From contig LFTB01000019.1 of NCBI GenBank assembly GCA_001512905.1, forward strand, positions 1-39,008: a stretch of DNA of 39,008 nucleotides. The letters run 5' to 3'. A model generated the notes under the pieces. That model was not told the origin of the DNA. It made no database searches and saw nothing but the letters and a program-made list of their open reading frames with translations. A program made the translations under genes and the position numbers. Of the stretch, positions 32,824 through 39,008 are shown in pieces. The stretch's first letter is position 1; each line of letters opens with the position of its first letter. This DNA is from Clostridia bacterium DTU084. GTDB lineage: Bacteria; Bacillota; DTU084.

Positions 32824-32853
32824 TTTCGGCACCTCCAGTCTGATATAAAATTT

Positions 32854-32875
32854 CAATTTTAATCTAACAAAATTG
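32854..32875 (-). promoter_or_regulatory. palindromic operator candidate over the -10 box
   Basis: Perfect 7-bp arms AAAATTG / CAATTTT (plus strand 32869-32875 and 32854-32860) are separated by eight bases that contain the -10 box. This is a natural site for the RpiR regulator encoded in the operon. Confidence 0.5.
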
Positions 32876-32889
32876 GAATAAAATGTCAA
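32861..32889 (-). promoter_or_regulatory. sigma-A promoter of the amino-sugar operon
   Basis: On the minus strand a consensus TTGACA (32884-32889) and TAGATT (32861-32866) are 17 bases apart. It drives kinase, regulator, murQ and the DUF4838 gene. Confidence 0.72.
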
Positions 32890-32919
32890 ATAGTCCTAAG
32901 CAGAGCAGCTGAAAAATTT

Positions 32920-32952
32920 ACCGCTGATAATTAACAGTCAAGCAGCAGCGGT
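32920..32952. other. unassigned inverted repeat
   Basis: ACCGCTG (32920-32926) and CAGCGGT (32946-32952) form a 7-bp stem with a 19-base loop, T-rich on both outer sides. No gene ends next to it except ytaF, which already has its own terminator. It may be a second terminator. Confidence 0.3.
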
Positions 32953-32995
32953 CTTTTGTTTTCACCCTCGGATAAAATCAGTAGAACGTAAAAAA

Positions 32996-33019
32996 GGTCA
33001 AGAGGATTCACTCTTGACC
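32996..33019 (-). terminator. ytaF terminator
   Basis: A 9-bp perfect stem GGTCAAGAG / CTCTTGACC with a 6-base loop is followed on the minus strand by TTTTT. It lies 65 bases after the ytaF stop. Confidence 0.82.
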
Positions 33020-33083
33020 GGGTCTGGAGGGTGGAGTCTGCCGGAGATTGACACTGGCAGTTTGATGAGGGAGGAATTGTGTA

Positions 33084-33689
33084 TCAAAGCTTCCACAGGC
33101 CTAACGCTATTAAGATCAAGCCTGGGGCTGCCCAAAGCCAGTTGCTGAGCTTCAGCCGCTCCAGTTTACCGCCTAAAGCACATCCCAAGTAAAGCATTCC
33201 CACAGCAGAAATTCCTGTGGCAGGTACAGCCCACAGTGAGAGGCTGGTGAGGGCTGCAGCAAAGCCTGCTCCTAAAGCGTCCTGTCCCAGGACGTAGCCC
33301 AGAAGCAAGGCTTCCTTCAAATCGATTGTGCCTGAACGGTTTAGGTCTGCGAGGGCTGGATCTCTTAAGATCTGCACTACAACCCCCAGCGGCTTCAAGC
33401 GAAAAGAGACCAGCTGTTCCTCGGGAGAGTTCGCAAGCTTCTGCTGCCAGCCTTGAGCCAGCTGCCATAAACCCACACCTAACAATAGATAAGTCCCCAA
33501 GAGGTTCCCCTGGGTTTCAGTAAGGAAAGTCCCGCCCAACTTACCCGCCAGAATTGCCAGGCTCATCAAACCGCCTGTGATGAGGCCGACCAGAAGATAA
33601 GCTGCAGGGGACAACTTGATTTCTCTTAGACTATAAGCGATTCCCACCAAAAGAGCGTCAATGCTGAGAGCGAGAACTAGAGCTGACAA
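33084..33689 (-). CDS. ytaF: sporulation membrane protein YtaF (MntP-like)
   Basis: YtaF is a membrane protein of the MntP/DUF204 fold found in endospore formers. The 201-residue chain has six hydrophobic segments in two repeats (SALVLALSIDALLVGIAY, and later LLLGYVLGQDALGAGFAAAL). Between them lies the family's hydrophilic loop. It contains a canonical EF-hand-type calcium loop, D115-L-N-R-S-G-T-I-D-L-K-E126. The start is TTG at 33689 after GGGGGTGAG. It is the second minus-strand gene of a pair with the CBM25 gene but is separated from it by a terminator. Metal transport is possible by analogy to MntP but unproven. Confidence 0.9.
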   Translation of the reverse strand: MSALVLALSIDALLVGIAYSLREIKLSPAAYLLVGLITGGLMSLAILAGKLGGTFLTETQGNLLGTYLLLGVGLWQLAQGWQQKLANSPEEQLVSFRLKPLGVVVQILRDPALADLNRSGTIDLKEALLLGYVLGQDALGAGFAAALTSLSLWAVPATGISAVGMLYLGCALGGKLERLKLSNWLWAAPGLILIALGLWKL

Positions 33690-33746
33690 AAGCTCACCCC
33701 CTTCCCTCTAAGTTATGCGGACCTGGATGTGGGGGTGAAAAAAAGA

Positions 33747-33765
33747 GGGAGCTTAAAAAGCTCCC
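33747..33765 (-). terminator. terminator of the CBM25 gene
   Basis: An 8-bp perfect stem GGGAGCTT / AAGCTCCC with loop AAA is followed on the minus strand by CTC and a T7 run. Confidence 0.85.
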
Positions 33766-33772
33766 AGAGGTG

Positions 33773-34063
33773 TTAGTAAATCGGACAGGACCAGTCCCAA
33801 CCGTTGTTGTTATCCCAGTTGGCTGCGCTGTCCTTGAAGCAGAAGTTGAGCTCCCTGCTTCCCGTGGCAGTTACCGAAGCGTGGAAAGAGTTGTCTGGCT
33901 CTCGCGTCATGGGGATGGTGGCAGGGGTTTGCCAGCCATCAAAACCGTAGTGGAGCCAGCAGCTCTCTGCTCCAGATTGGGGCAGGAGCCCGCGGTATGA
34001 GATCCGGACTTTTGCCCCCCTGGGAATGGGAGAAGGCTCAACTGCTATTCGCTGATCGTTCAT
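33773..34063 (-). CDS. stand-alone CBM25 starch-binding-type domain protein
   Basis: The 96-residue protein is one carbohydrate-binding module of family 25 and nothing else. It shows the family pattern: VRISYRGLL, CWLHYGFDGWQ, IPMTREPDNSFHASV, and ELNFCFKDSAANWDNNNGWDWS at the end. Conserved aromatic residues for stacking on alpha-glucans are kept (W in GFDGW, W in NWDNN and GWDW). ATG at 34063 is preferred over a GTG at 34072 because GGAGGTGAG is eight bases from it. No signal peptide or enzyme domain is present, so it probably works in the cytoplasm on glycogen or starch-like polymer. It has its own terminator; the role is unknown. Confidence 0.85.
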   Translation of the reverse strand: MNDQRIAVEPSPIPRGAKVRISYRGLLPQSGAESCWLHYGFDGWQTPATIPMTREPDNSFHASVTATGSRELNFCFKDSAANWDNNNGWDWSCPIY

Positions 34064-34207
34064 CAGCCTCACCTCCGCTTTTTAGCATTCCCAAGAAAGA
34101 GCACTCTATCCCACAAAAAAGGACTCTCCCCATCCTCTGGCTGAGGCAGGAAAAGGGCCTTTTAGAGAAGAATTATAGAACAAAGAAGTAGCGGAGGCGA
34201 TGGCAAG

Positions 34208-34684
34208 ATGAGGACAAACAAACTAACCATTATTGCTCTAGCCATGGCAGCAGTGGCGGTTGTCACTATGTTTTTGATGGTACCTCTGCCGGCAAGCCAG
34301 GGTTATTTCAACCTGGGTGAGGCTGTGATTTATCTGGTGGCTTTTCTCTTCGGCGCTCCTGCAGCTGCTCTGACAGGAGGCGTTGGCGCAGCCCTTGCGG
34401 ATCTGTGGGGAGGCTACTATTTCTATGCCCCTGTTACCTTGATCGTCAAAGGGCTGGAAGGCTGGGTTGTGGGAAGGCTGGCACCCAGGAGCAAAGTGCT
34501 TGCTGTCTTCTGCGGTGCGCTGATCCTCATGGCAGGCTACGGCACAGCTGCTTTTGTGCTCACCAGGCAGCTGGTACCGGTTTTGTGGGAGCTGGGAATC
34601 GACTTTCTCCAGGCCTTCTCCGGCGCGCTAATTGCCATACCGCTGAGCAGAGCTTTAAAATTTCTTGGGGAGAAATATAAATGA
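34208..34684 (+). CDS. ECF transporter S component (substrate-binding membrane subunit)
   Basis: The 158-residue protein has five to six hydrophobic helices and matches the S components of energy-coupling-factor importers: IIALAMAAVAVVTMFLMVPLP, then GYFNLGEAVIYLVAFLFGAPAAALTGGVGAALADLW, then FYAPVTLIVKGLEGWVVG. These features are shared by the vitamin and thiamine-precursor type. The ATPase and EcfT parts are not in the window, so it would use a shared ECF module. The next gene overlaps it by four bases. GGAGG lies a few bases upstream. The ligand is not determined. Confidence 0.85.
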   Translation: MRTNKLTIIALAMAAVAVVTMFLMVPLPASQGYFNLGEAVIYLVAFLFGAPAAALTGGVGAALADLWGGYYFYAPVTLIVKGLEGWVVGRLAPRSKVLAVFCGALILMAGYGTAAFVLTRQLVPVLWELGIDFLQAFSGALIAIPLSRALKFLGEKYK

Positions 34685-35664
34685 TCGAGGGAAAACTAAC
34701 TTCAGAACTGATGAACAAGCTAGTCCTGAATAAAACTGGTGCAGACCGTCCCGAGGTCTTACTGCCCCCGGGGCTGGGAGAAGACTCGACTGCTTTGGAT
34801 TTGGCTTGCGAGGCCTGTCTTCTGGCAACAGACCCCATCACAGCAGCTGAAGAAGGGATGGGGGAGCTGGCTGTACATATCAGCTGCAACGACATTGCAG
34901 CTTGCGGCGCGGAGCCTGTAGGGATTCTTTTGACAGTCCTCCTCTCGCCAGAGGACAGCCCAGAAAAGCTTGAGAGGATCATGGAGGAAGTGCACCAGGC
35001 GGCCAAAGCCTTGAATGTTTCGATTCTCGGGGGACATACTGAGGTAACCTCTGCAGTCCGCCGCACAGTCCTCTCTGTCACTGCTGTGGGCAAGTGCCAA
35101 AAGGAGAGGATCGTCCGCTCAAGCGGTGCGAGGCCTGGCCAGCAGGTGCTCCTTTCCAAAAAACTGGCTTTGGAAGGCACTGCCATCCTGGCAGCAGAAC
35201 TGGCAGAGAAGCTCAGGGCAGTGCTGACTGAAGAACAGCTTCAGAGGGCAAGAGATTATATCAAACAGATCAGCATCGTCCCCGAAGCGCTGGCTGCAGC
35301 GGAGCTGGGAGCCAGCGCCATGCACGATATAACTGAAGGGGGAGTTTTAGGGGCCCTGTGGGAGCTGGCCTGGGCTTCACAGGTTGGCCTGGAGATTTGG
35401 ACAGAGAAGATTCCCCTCCTTGAGGAAACCCGGATCATCACTGAATTTCTGGGCATTGATCCTTTGGGGCTCATCGCCAGCGGCTCGCTGATAATCGTAG
35501 GCGATCCGAAGCTGGAGCTGGAGAAGAAGCTGACTGAGAAAGGCTTTCAAGTGGCCCAAATCGGCGTTGTCAAAGAGAGAAGCGAGGGTTTGAATCTAAT
35601 CACTCCTTGCGGCACAAAACCTCTCCAGCCGCCGAGGCGCGATCACCTTTACGACGCTTTTTAA
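34681..35664 (+). CDS. AIR-synthase-family protein (HypE/ThiL-like) linked to an ECF transporter
   Basis: The 327-residue protein is a PurM/AIR-synthase superfamily ATP-dependent enzyme. The N-terminal half has PPGLGEDSTALDL, LLATDPITA, GELAVHISCNDIAACGAEPVGILLTVLL and LGGHTEVTSAVRRTVLSVTAVG, close to HypE. The C-terminal half has SAMHDITEGGVLGALWELAWAS and GLIASGSLII. It lacks the C-terminal cysteine that carries the HypE thiocarbamate, so it is not hydrogenase HypE. ThiL (thiamine monophosphate kinase) is the other relative. Co-translation with an ECF S component suggests phosphorylation or activation of the imported compound. The substrate is unknown. Confidence 0.82.
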   Translation: MIEGKLTSELMNKLVLNKTGADRPEVLLPPGLGEDSTALDLACEACLLATDPITAAEEGMGELAVHISCNDIAACGAEPVGILLTVLLSPEDSPEKLERIMEEVHQAAKALNVSILGGHTEVTSAVRRTVLSVTAVGKCQKERIVRSSGARPGQQVLLSKKLALEGTAILAAELAEKLRAVLTEEQLQRARDYIKQISIVPEALAAAELGASAMHDITEGGVLGALWELAWASQVGLEIWTEKIPLLEETRIITEFLGIDPLGLIASGSLIIVGDPKLELEKKLTEKGFQVAQIGVVKERSEGLNLITPCGTKPLQPPRRDHLYDAF

Positions 35665-35674
35665 GTCATGAAAA

Positions 35675-35710
35675 CATCCCCCTTGAGCATATGCATAGCC
35701 AGGGGGGATG
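35675..35710 (+). promoter_or_regulatory. hairpin covering the ribosome site and start of the next gene
   Basis: CATCCCCC (35675-35682) pairs with GGGGGATG (35703-35710) across a 20-base loop. The 3' arm is the Shine-Dalgarno run and the ATG of the following gene. It may be a weak terminator or a translational switch. Confidence 0.5.
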
Positions 35711-36667
35711 AGATTGTGGAGGCTGCCTGTAGGCGTAGTGTTGTTTGTCGCAGGCTTTTTGATCCTGCGCACAAGCGGCGCAGAGTGGGCAGGGAGAGCT
35801 CCTTTTGTGGGCAGGTACCTCTCGAGGCCAGGCTCTGCATTTATGGTTTCCCTGCTCTGCACTGCGTGTCTGCACAGCTCCAGCGCTTTTTTGGCGCTGC
35901 TTCTGGGATTTGCTGAAAGCGGCAGGATTCCAACTGCAGCGGGCTTGGCTGCCGCTCTCGGCGCAAACGTGGGCACCACCTTCACAGCGCTTTTGGCGAG
36001 CTTCCCCACTCCCAACTCTGCCCTTGCAGCAGCTGGTTTCCTCCTGTGGCTGCTGGGAAGGGTTGAGTTTTCCTGTCTGTTGGTGACAAGGGGAAAAAGC
36101 TGCGGCACTTCAGGCTCCCCTGGCACCTTTGGCTTGGTGCTGCTGGGGCTGGGAGTTCTCCTTGCAGGCATGGAATTCATCGAAGGCCAGGCGCAGCTTC
36201 TGACAGGCTGGCCTCCCTTTGAAAAGTTTCTAGCCTCTTGCCGCAGCTATCCGGCAGGAGTTTTGGCAGGCACAGTATCTGCAGCGCTTCTGCAGAGCAG
36301 CACTCTTCTGGTGGGCTTTCTCATGGGGCTTGTGGGAAGCGGAAAGTTAGCCCTTCCCGCGGCCATAGCTTTGGTTGTAGGCGCAAATATAGGCACCACA
36401 GCAGATGTCCTCTTGGCAGCAGCCGGTGCCGGCAGAAGGGCAAAACAGGTGGCCTTGGGACACTTGCTCTTGAATGTGCTCGGTGCAGCCCTTTTCCTGC
36501 TCTGCCCGAAGCTGCTGGTGGGGTTGGTCCAGGGGCTTGAACCTGCAAGAGCTCTGGCAGCTGCCCACACACTCTTCAACCTCAGCGGCTTCCTTTTTTG
36601 GCCTTTTTTACCCAGCTTGGCAAGGCTTTTGGAGAGGATTTGTGATTTCCGGAAGGAGCGTAAATAA
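35708..36667 (+). CDS. Na/Pi-cotransporter family protein (NptA/YjbB-like)
   Basis: The 319-residue membrane protein has the two inverted halves of the Na/Pi cotransporter family (PF02690). The second half carries the canonical AALLQSSTLLVGFLMGLVGSGKL and VVGANIGTTADVLL. The first half reads CLHSSSAFLALLLGFAESGRI and ALGANVGTTFTALL, with His in place of the usual Gln of QSS. About eight hydrophobic segments are present. No C-terminal PhoU domain follows, unlike many bacterial members. The start is the ATG at 35708 preceded by a G6 run. It overlaps uppP by one base. Phosphate export or uptake is the family role; the substrate here is inferred. Confidence 0.85.
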   Translation: MRLWRLPVGVVLFVAGFLILRTSGAEWAGRAPFVGRYLSRPGSAFMVSLLCTACLHSSSAFLALLLGFAESGRIPTAAGLAAALGANVGTTFTALLASFPTPNSALAAAGFLLWLLGRVEFSCLLVTRGKSCGTSGSPGTFGLVLLGLGVLLAGMEFIEGQAQLLTGWPPFEKFLASCRSYPAGVLAGTVSAALLQSSTLLVGFLMGLVGSGKLALPAAIALVVGANIGTTADVLLAAAGAGRRAKQVALGHLLLNVLGAALFLLCPKLLVGLVQGLEPARALAAAHTLFNLSGFLFWPFLPSLARLLERICDFRKERK

Positions 36668-37485
36668 TGACAGTTTTTATGGCGTTTTGGTTGGGACTGG
36701 TCCAGGGCTTGACCGAGTTTTTCCCTGTAAGCAGCTCGGGACACCTTGTGCTCCTGCAGCATTTTTTCGGCATTCGCGAACCGCAGCTTGCCTTCGACGT
36801 GATGGTGCATTTGGGCACTGCCGCAGCTGTGGTGGTCTTTACCTGGCAGGAAATCCGAAGCATTTTGTCGGCCCTTGCGGAGATTCCAAGGCTTCTGCTC
36901 CGCGGAGAGCTGGCGGAAGCTTTCAGGGAAAATCAGGGCTTGCGCCTTGCCGCGCTGATCATTTTCGGCAGCATCCCCGCAGGAGCTGTGGGACTTCTCT
37001 TTGAAGAGCAGCTGAGCGCCCTCTTTGCAAAGCCTGTTTTGGTGTCCCTGCTTCTTTTCGTTACAGGCTTTATCCTCCTTGCTTCAGATAAAGCCGCAGG
37101 CAGAAAGAAGCTCGATCAAATGTCTTTCGCCAATAGCTTTTTTGTTGGGCTGGCTCAGGCTGCAGCAATTCTGCCCGGCATCTCCCGCTCCGGTTCCACA
37201 ATCGCAGCCGGCTTGAAGGCGGGGCTCAGCCGCGAGACAGCTGCGAAGTTTTCTTTCCTTTTATCTCTGCCTGCTATTTTAGGGGCAGGACTTCTGCAGC
37301 TCGGGGACATAAGCGGTGGGGCAGTTTCAAGTGGCGCAATGATAGTTGGTTTTCTCACAGCTGCCCTGTCAGGTTATTTTGCCATTCGCTTTTTGGTCAG
37401 GCTTCTGCAGGCAGGCAGACTGCGCAGCTTTGCCTATTACTGCTTTGCAGTAGGTGCAGTGAGCCTTCTGGCCATCATCCTCTAG
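36667..37485 (+). CDS. uppP: undecaprenyl-diphosphatase (BacA/UppP)
   Basis: UppP dephosphorylates undecaprenyl pyrophosphate to the lipid carrier used for peptidoglycan and teichoic acid, and confers bacitracin resistance. The 272-residue protein has the two active motifs: LGLVQGLTEFFPVSSSGHL (residues 9-27) and LPGISRSGSTIAAGL (near 172-186). About eight membrane helices are present. The start overlaps the stop of the preceding gene (TAATG). Confidence 0.96.
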   Translation: MTVFMAFWLGLVQGLTEFFPVSSSGHLVLLQHFFGIREPQLAFDVMVHLGTAAAVVVFTWQEIRSILSALAEIPRLLLRGELAEAFRENQGLRLAALIIFGSIPAGAVGLLFEEQLSALFAKPVLVSLLLFVTGFILLASDKAAGRKKLDQMSFANSFFVGLAQAAAILPGISRSGSTIAAGLKAGLSRETAAKFSFLLSLPAILGAGLLQLGDISGGAVSSGAMIVGFLTAALSGYFAIRFLVRLLQAGRLRSFAYYCFAVGAVSLLAIIL

Positions 37486-37496
37486 GAGGGAGAAAT

Positions 37497-38714
37497 TTGG
37501 CGCAGCAGGAGATTCCAATCCGCAGGCGAAAACGGAGATTTCGCTTTCGCAAAACAAGCCTCTTGCTCCTTGCTTTCGTCGTGGTCCTGGCTTTTTGGCC
37601 GGCTTTCAGGTGGCTTGCCCTCTGCCTCCTGCGCACAGAACAGTCTCATTTCGGCGAAGTTGAAAGGGCATACAAGGGTCAGGGCATTCTGCTCCCTCGG
37701 GAGTATTTGCTCCTGGCCCCCATGGGCGGCAAGGTGGAACTGTTGGTGGAGGAGGGCAACCGCGTTTCCCAAGGCGCAAAGCTGGTCAAGATTACCAATG
37801 AAGATTTGAAGCAGCGGCTTTTGCCGAAACTGGAAGAGGTTGAAAAGCAGCTCGAGCAGCACGACCAAGAGGCAAGACTTGCCTTATCCAGGGCCAGCGG
37901 CAAGGTTGAAGAAAAACAGTTGGCCATCGACAACGACACCTTGAAGCTGAAAAACCAGCTTTCGAGGCGCAATTACGTGGCAGCCCGGCAACTGGAAGAA
38001 CGACTTGCCAGGCTCACCCAGGAGCGGCGGGACGCTCTTGAGGCTCTGGCTGACTTGGAAAGACAGCTGGCTGCGGAAAGGGAGAAACTGGTGAAAAACA
38101 AGGAGTCCCTCGTGCGGCAACTGCAGCGGGCTGAAACCATCATCTCCGCAAAGCAGCCGGGACTCGTTTCCTTCCACCTGGACGGGCTGGAGGACCTCTG
38201 CCAGAAGACCCGCTACGATGCCCTGTTCGCCCAGGAGCTTCAGGCAAAATCCAAACAGGTGAAAGACAGCACACAGATCCAAGTTGGGGAGCCTGTAGGC
38301 AAATTAATCGACAACCACCAGTGCCAGGTTGCCCTGTGTATTGAAACAACCGAAAAGTTTGCAGAAGGACAAGCTGTCTGGCTCCGCATGCCTGGAGGGC
38401 TGGAAAAAGCTAGAATTAGGCGGGCTTCCACCAGCGGTGATTTGACATATCTCCTCTGCAGCTTGGAAAACTACAAACCCCAGTGGAACCAGCGCACCAT
38501 GGACCTTTCGGTGATCGTGGAGCGCAGAGAGGGAACCATAGTTCCCGCAAAAGCCCTGACAACCAGGGAGGGAAGAGAAGGAGTCTGGCTGAGGCAGGGC
38601 GGTCAGTTAGTCTGGAAAGAGGTCAAGGTGCTTTTGAAAACCAAGGAACAAGCTGTTGTGGACGGTTTGCCTACTGGACAGGCTGTGATCAGAAATCCCC
38701 GCTTCTTGAGGTAA
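37497..38714 (+). CDS. HlyD-like membrane-anchored envelope protein
   Basis: The 405-residue protein has a very basic N-terminus (RRRKRRFRFRK), one transmembrane helix at about 20-42, a beta segment with APMGGKVELLVEEGNRVSQGAKLVKI typical of HlyD/biotinyl-lipoyl-like adaptor domains, and a long coiled coil at about 105-210. A second beta part (IQVGEPVGKLIDNHQCQVALCIETTEKFAEGQAVWLRMPG) follows. The overall arrangement is that of membrane-fusion adaptors. No ABC exporter is next to it. Its place before yggS is seen in other Clostridia near the sepF/division genes. The start is TTG at 37497 after AGGAGGG. Confidence 0.82.
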   Translation: MAQQEIPIRRRKRRFRFRKTSLLLLAFVVVLAFWPAFRWLALCLLRTEQSHFGEVERAYKGQGILLPREYLLLAPMGGKVELLVEEGNRVSQGAKLVKITNEDLKQRLLPKLEEVEKQLEQHDQEARLALSRASGKVEEKQLAIDNDTLKLKNQLSRRNYVAARQLEERLARLTQERRDALEALADLERQLAAEREKLVKNKESLVRQLQRAETIISAKQPGLVSFHLDGLEDLCQKTRYDALFAQELQAKSKQVKDSTQIQVGEPVGKLIDNHQCQVALCIETTEKFAEGQAVWLRMPGGLEKARIRRASTSGDLTYLLCSLENYKPQWNQRTMDLSVIVERREGTIVPAKALTTREGREGVWLRQGGQLVWKEVKVLLKTKEQAVVDGLPTGQAVIRNPRFLR

Positions 38715-38766
38715 TGGGGGAGGAAAAGCTTGTTAAATGGAGAATATGGAGAAGGAGTAGGAATAT

Positions 38767-39008
38767 ATGTCTATTGCAGAGAATCTGGCGCAAGTTAGAA
38801 AGGAAATAGAAGCAGCTGCTCGGCGGGCAGGCAGGGATCCGGCTGAGATCAAACTTGTGGCTGTGAGCAAGACTGTGCCTGCAGAAGTTATTGCCCAGGC
38901 AGTTGAAGCGGGAGTGGATGCATTAGGGGAGAACAGGGTCCAGGAGGCCCTGGGCAAGCAAGAGGAGGTCCCAGGTGCTGCCTGGCACTTAATCGGCCAC
39001 CTGCAGAC
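38767..39008 (+). CDS. yggS: YggS-family PLP homeostasis protein (5' part, cut by window edge)
   Basis: The reading frame from the ATG at 38767 runs to the window end, 80 residues. It shows SIAENLAQVRKEIEAAARRAGR, IKLVAVSKTVPAEVI with the PLP-binding lysine in VSK, GENRVQEAL, and WHLIGHLQ, all diagnostic of YggS/PROSC, which binds pyridoxal phosphate and keeps its free level in balance. AAGGAG lies eleven bases before the ATG. In Clostridia it usually precedes sepF. Confidence 0.95.
   Translation, partial: MSIAENLAQVRKEIEAAARRAGRDPAEIKLVAVSKTVPAEVIAQAVEAGVDALGENRVQEALGKQEEVPGAAWHLIGHLQ

Noticed and set aside
32833-32889. N-terminal extension of the kinase from TTG 32889
   Set aside because: The TTG is part of the TTGACA -35 box, there is no ribosome site before it, and the extra residues are encoded by promoter and leader sequence.

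Overview
This window reads as the chromosome of an endospore-forming Bacillota, most likely class Clostridia. The signs are the sporulation membrane genes ylbJ and ytaF, a zinc-ribbon L28, the gene order rpmB / Asp23 / fakA / fakB / rsmD / coaD / ylbJ, strong Gram-positive Shine-Dalgarno sites, and many TTG and GTG starts. Most of the window is a dense, fairly GC-rich core in which neighbouring genes often overlap as ATGA. No phage, insertion sequence or CRISPR array is visible.

Region by region. (1) 1-1160: the 3' end of a probable RdgB gene, a YfcE-type phosphodiesterase, then a cyclic di-GMP-I riboswitch with its own terminator controlling an unrecognised 69-residue two-helix membrane protein. 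(2) 1173-6459: rpmB on the minus strand with a clear promoter, and divergent from it DUF1858, Asp23, the fatty-acid kinase pair fakA/fakB, a 220-bp gap where recG would be expected, rsmD, coaD and a coiled-coil protein. (3) 6463-9602, minus strand: ylbJ, an acyltransferase-like protein, and a GT2-GtrA glycosyltransferase. (4) 9724-12191: metY and metX behind a sigma-A promoter with a palindrome at the transcription start. (5) 12214-12839: tadA, apparently almost leaderless, whose 3' end runs into a tRNA-Ser(CGA) gene. (6) 12854-23533: a tightly packed run of radical SAM, hisI, hisE, a D,D-carboxypeptidase with LysM, tldD, tldE, pcrA, glyQ and glyS, followed by ppdK (23650-26337).

(7) 26377-32889 is a less GC-rich accessory block. 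A GH28-like protein and a four-helix membrane protein run on the plus strand. Converging on them is a minus-strand operon of a MurK-type amino-sugar kinase, an RpiR regulator, MurQ etherase and a DUF4838 protein that looks like a cytoplasmic glycosidase. The operon has a good promoter with a palindrome across its -10 box. It also seems to carry the leftover 5' end of a deleted glycosidase gene fused in frame to the regulator. Kinase plus MurQ would turn N-acetylmuramic acid into GlcNAc-6-phosphate; the DUF4838 protein may release the sugar inside the cell.

(8) 33084-34063, minus strand: ytaF and a stand-alone CBM25 starch-binding domain. (9) 34208-39008: an ECF transporter S component, a HypE/ThiL-like AIR-synthase-family protein, a Na/Pi-cotransporter-family protein, uppP, a HlyD-like envelope protein and the start of yggS.

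Functions come from motifs and gene order recognised by eye. No database search was run.
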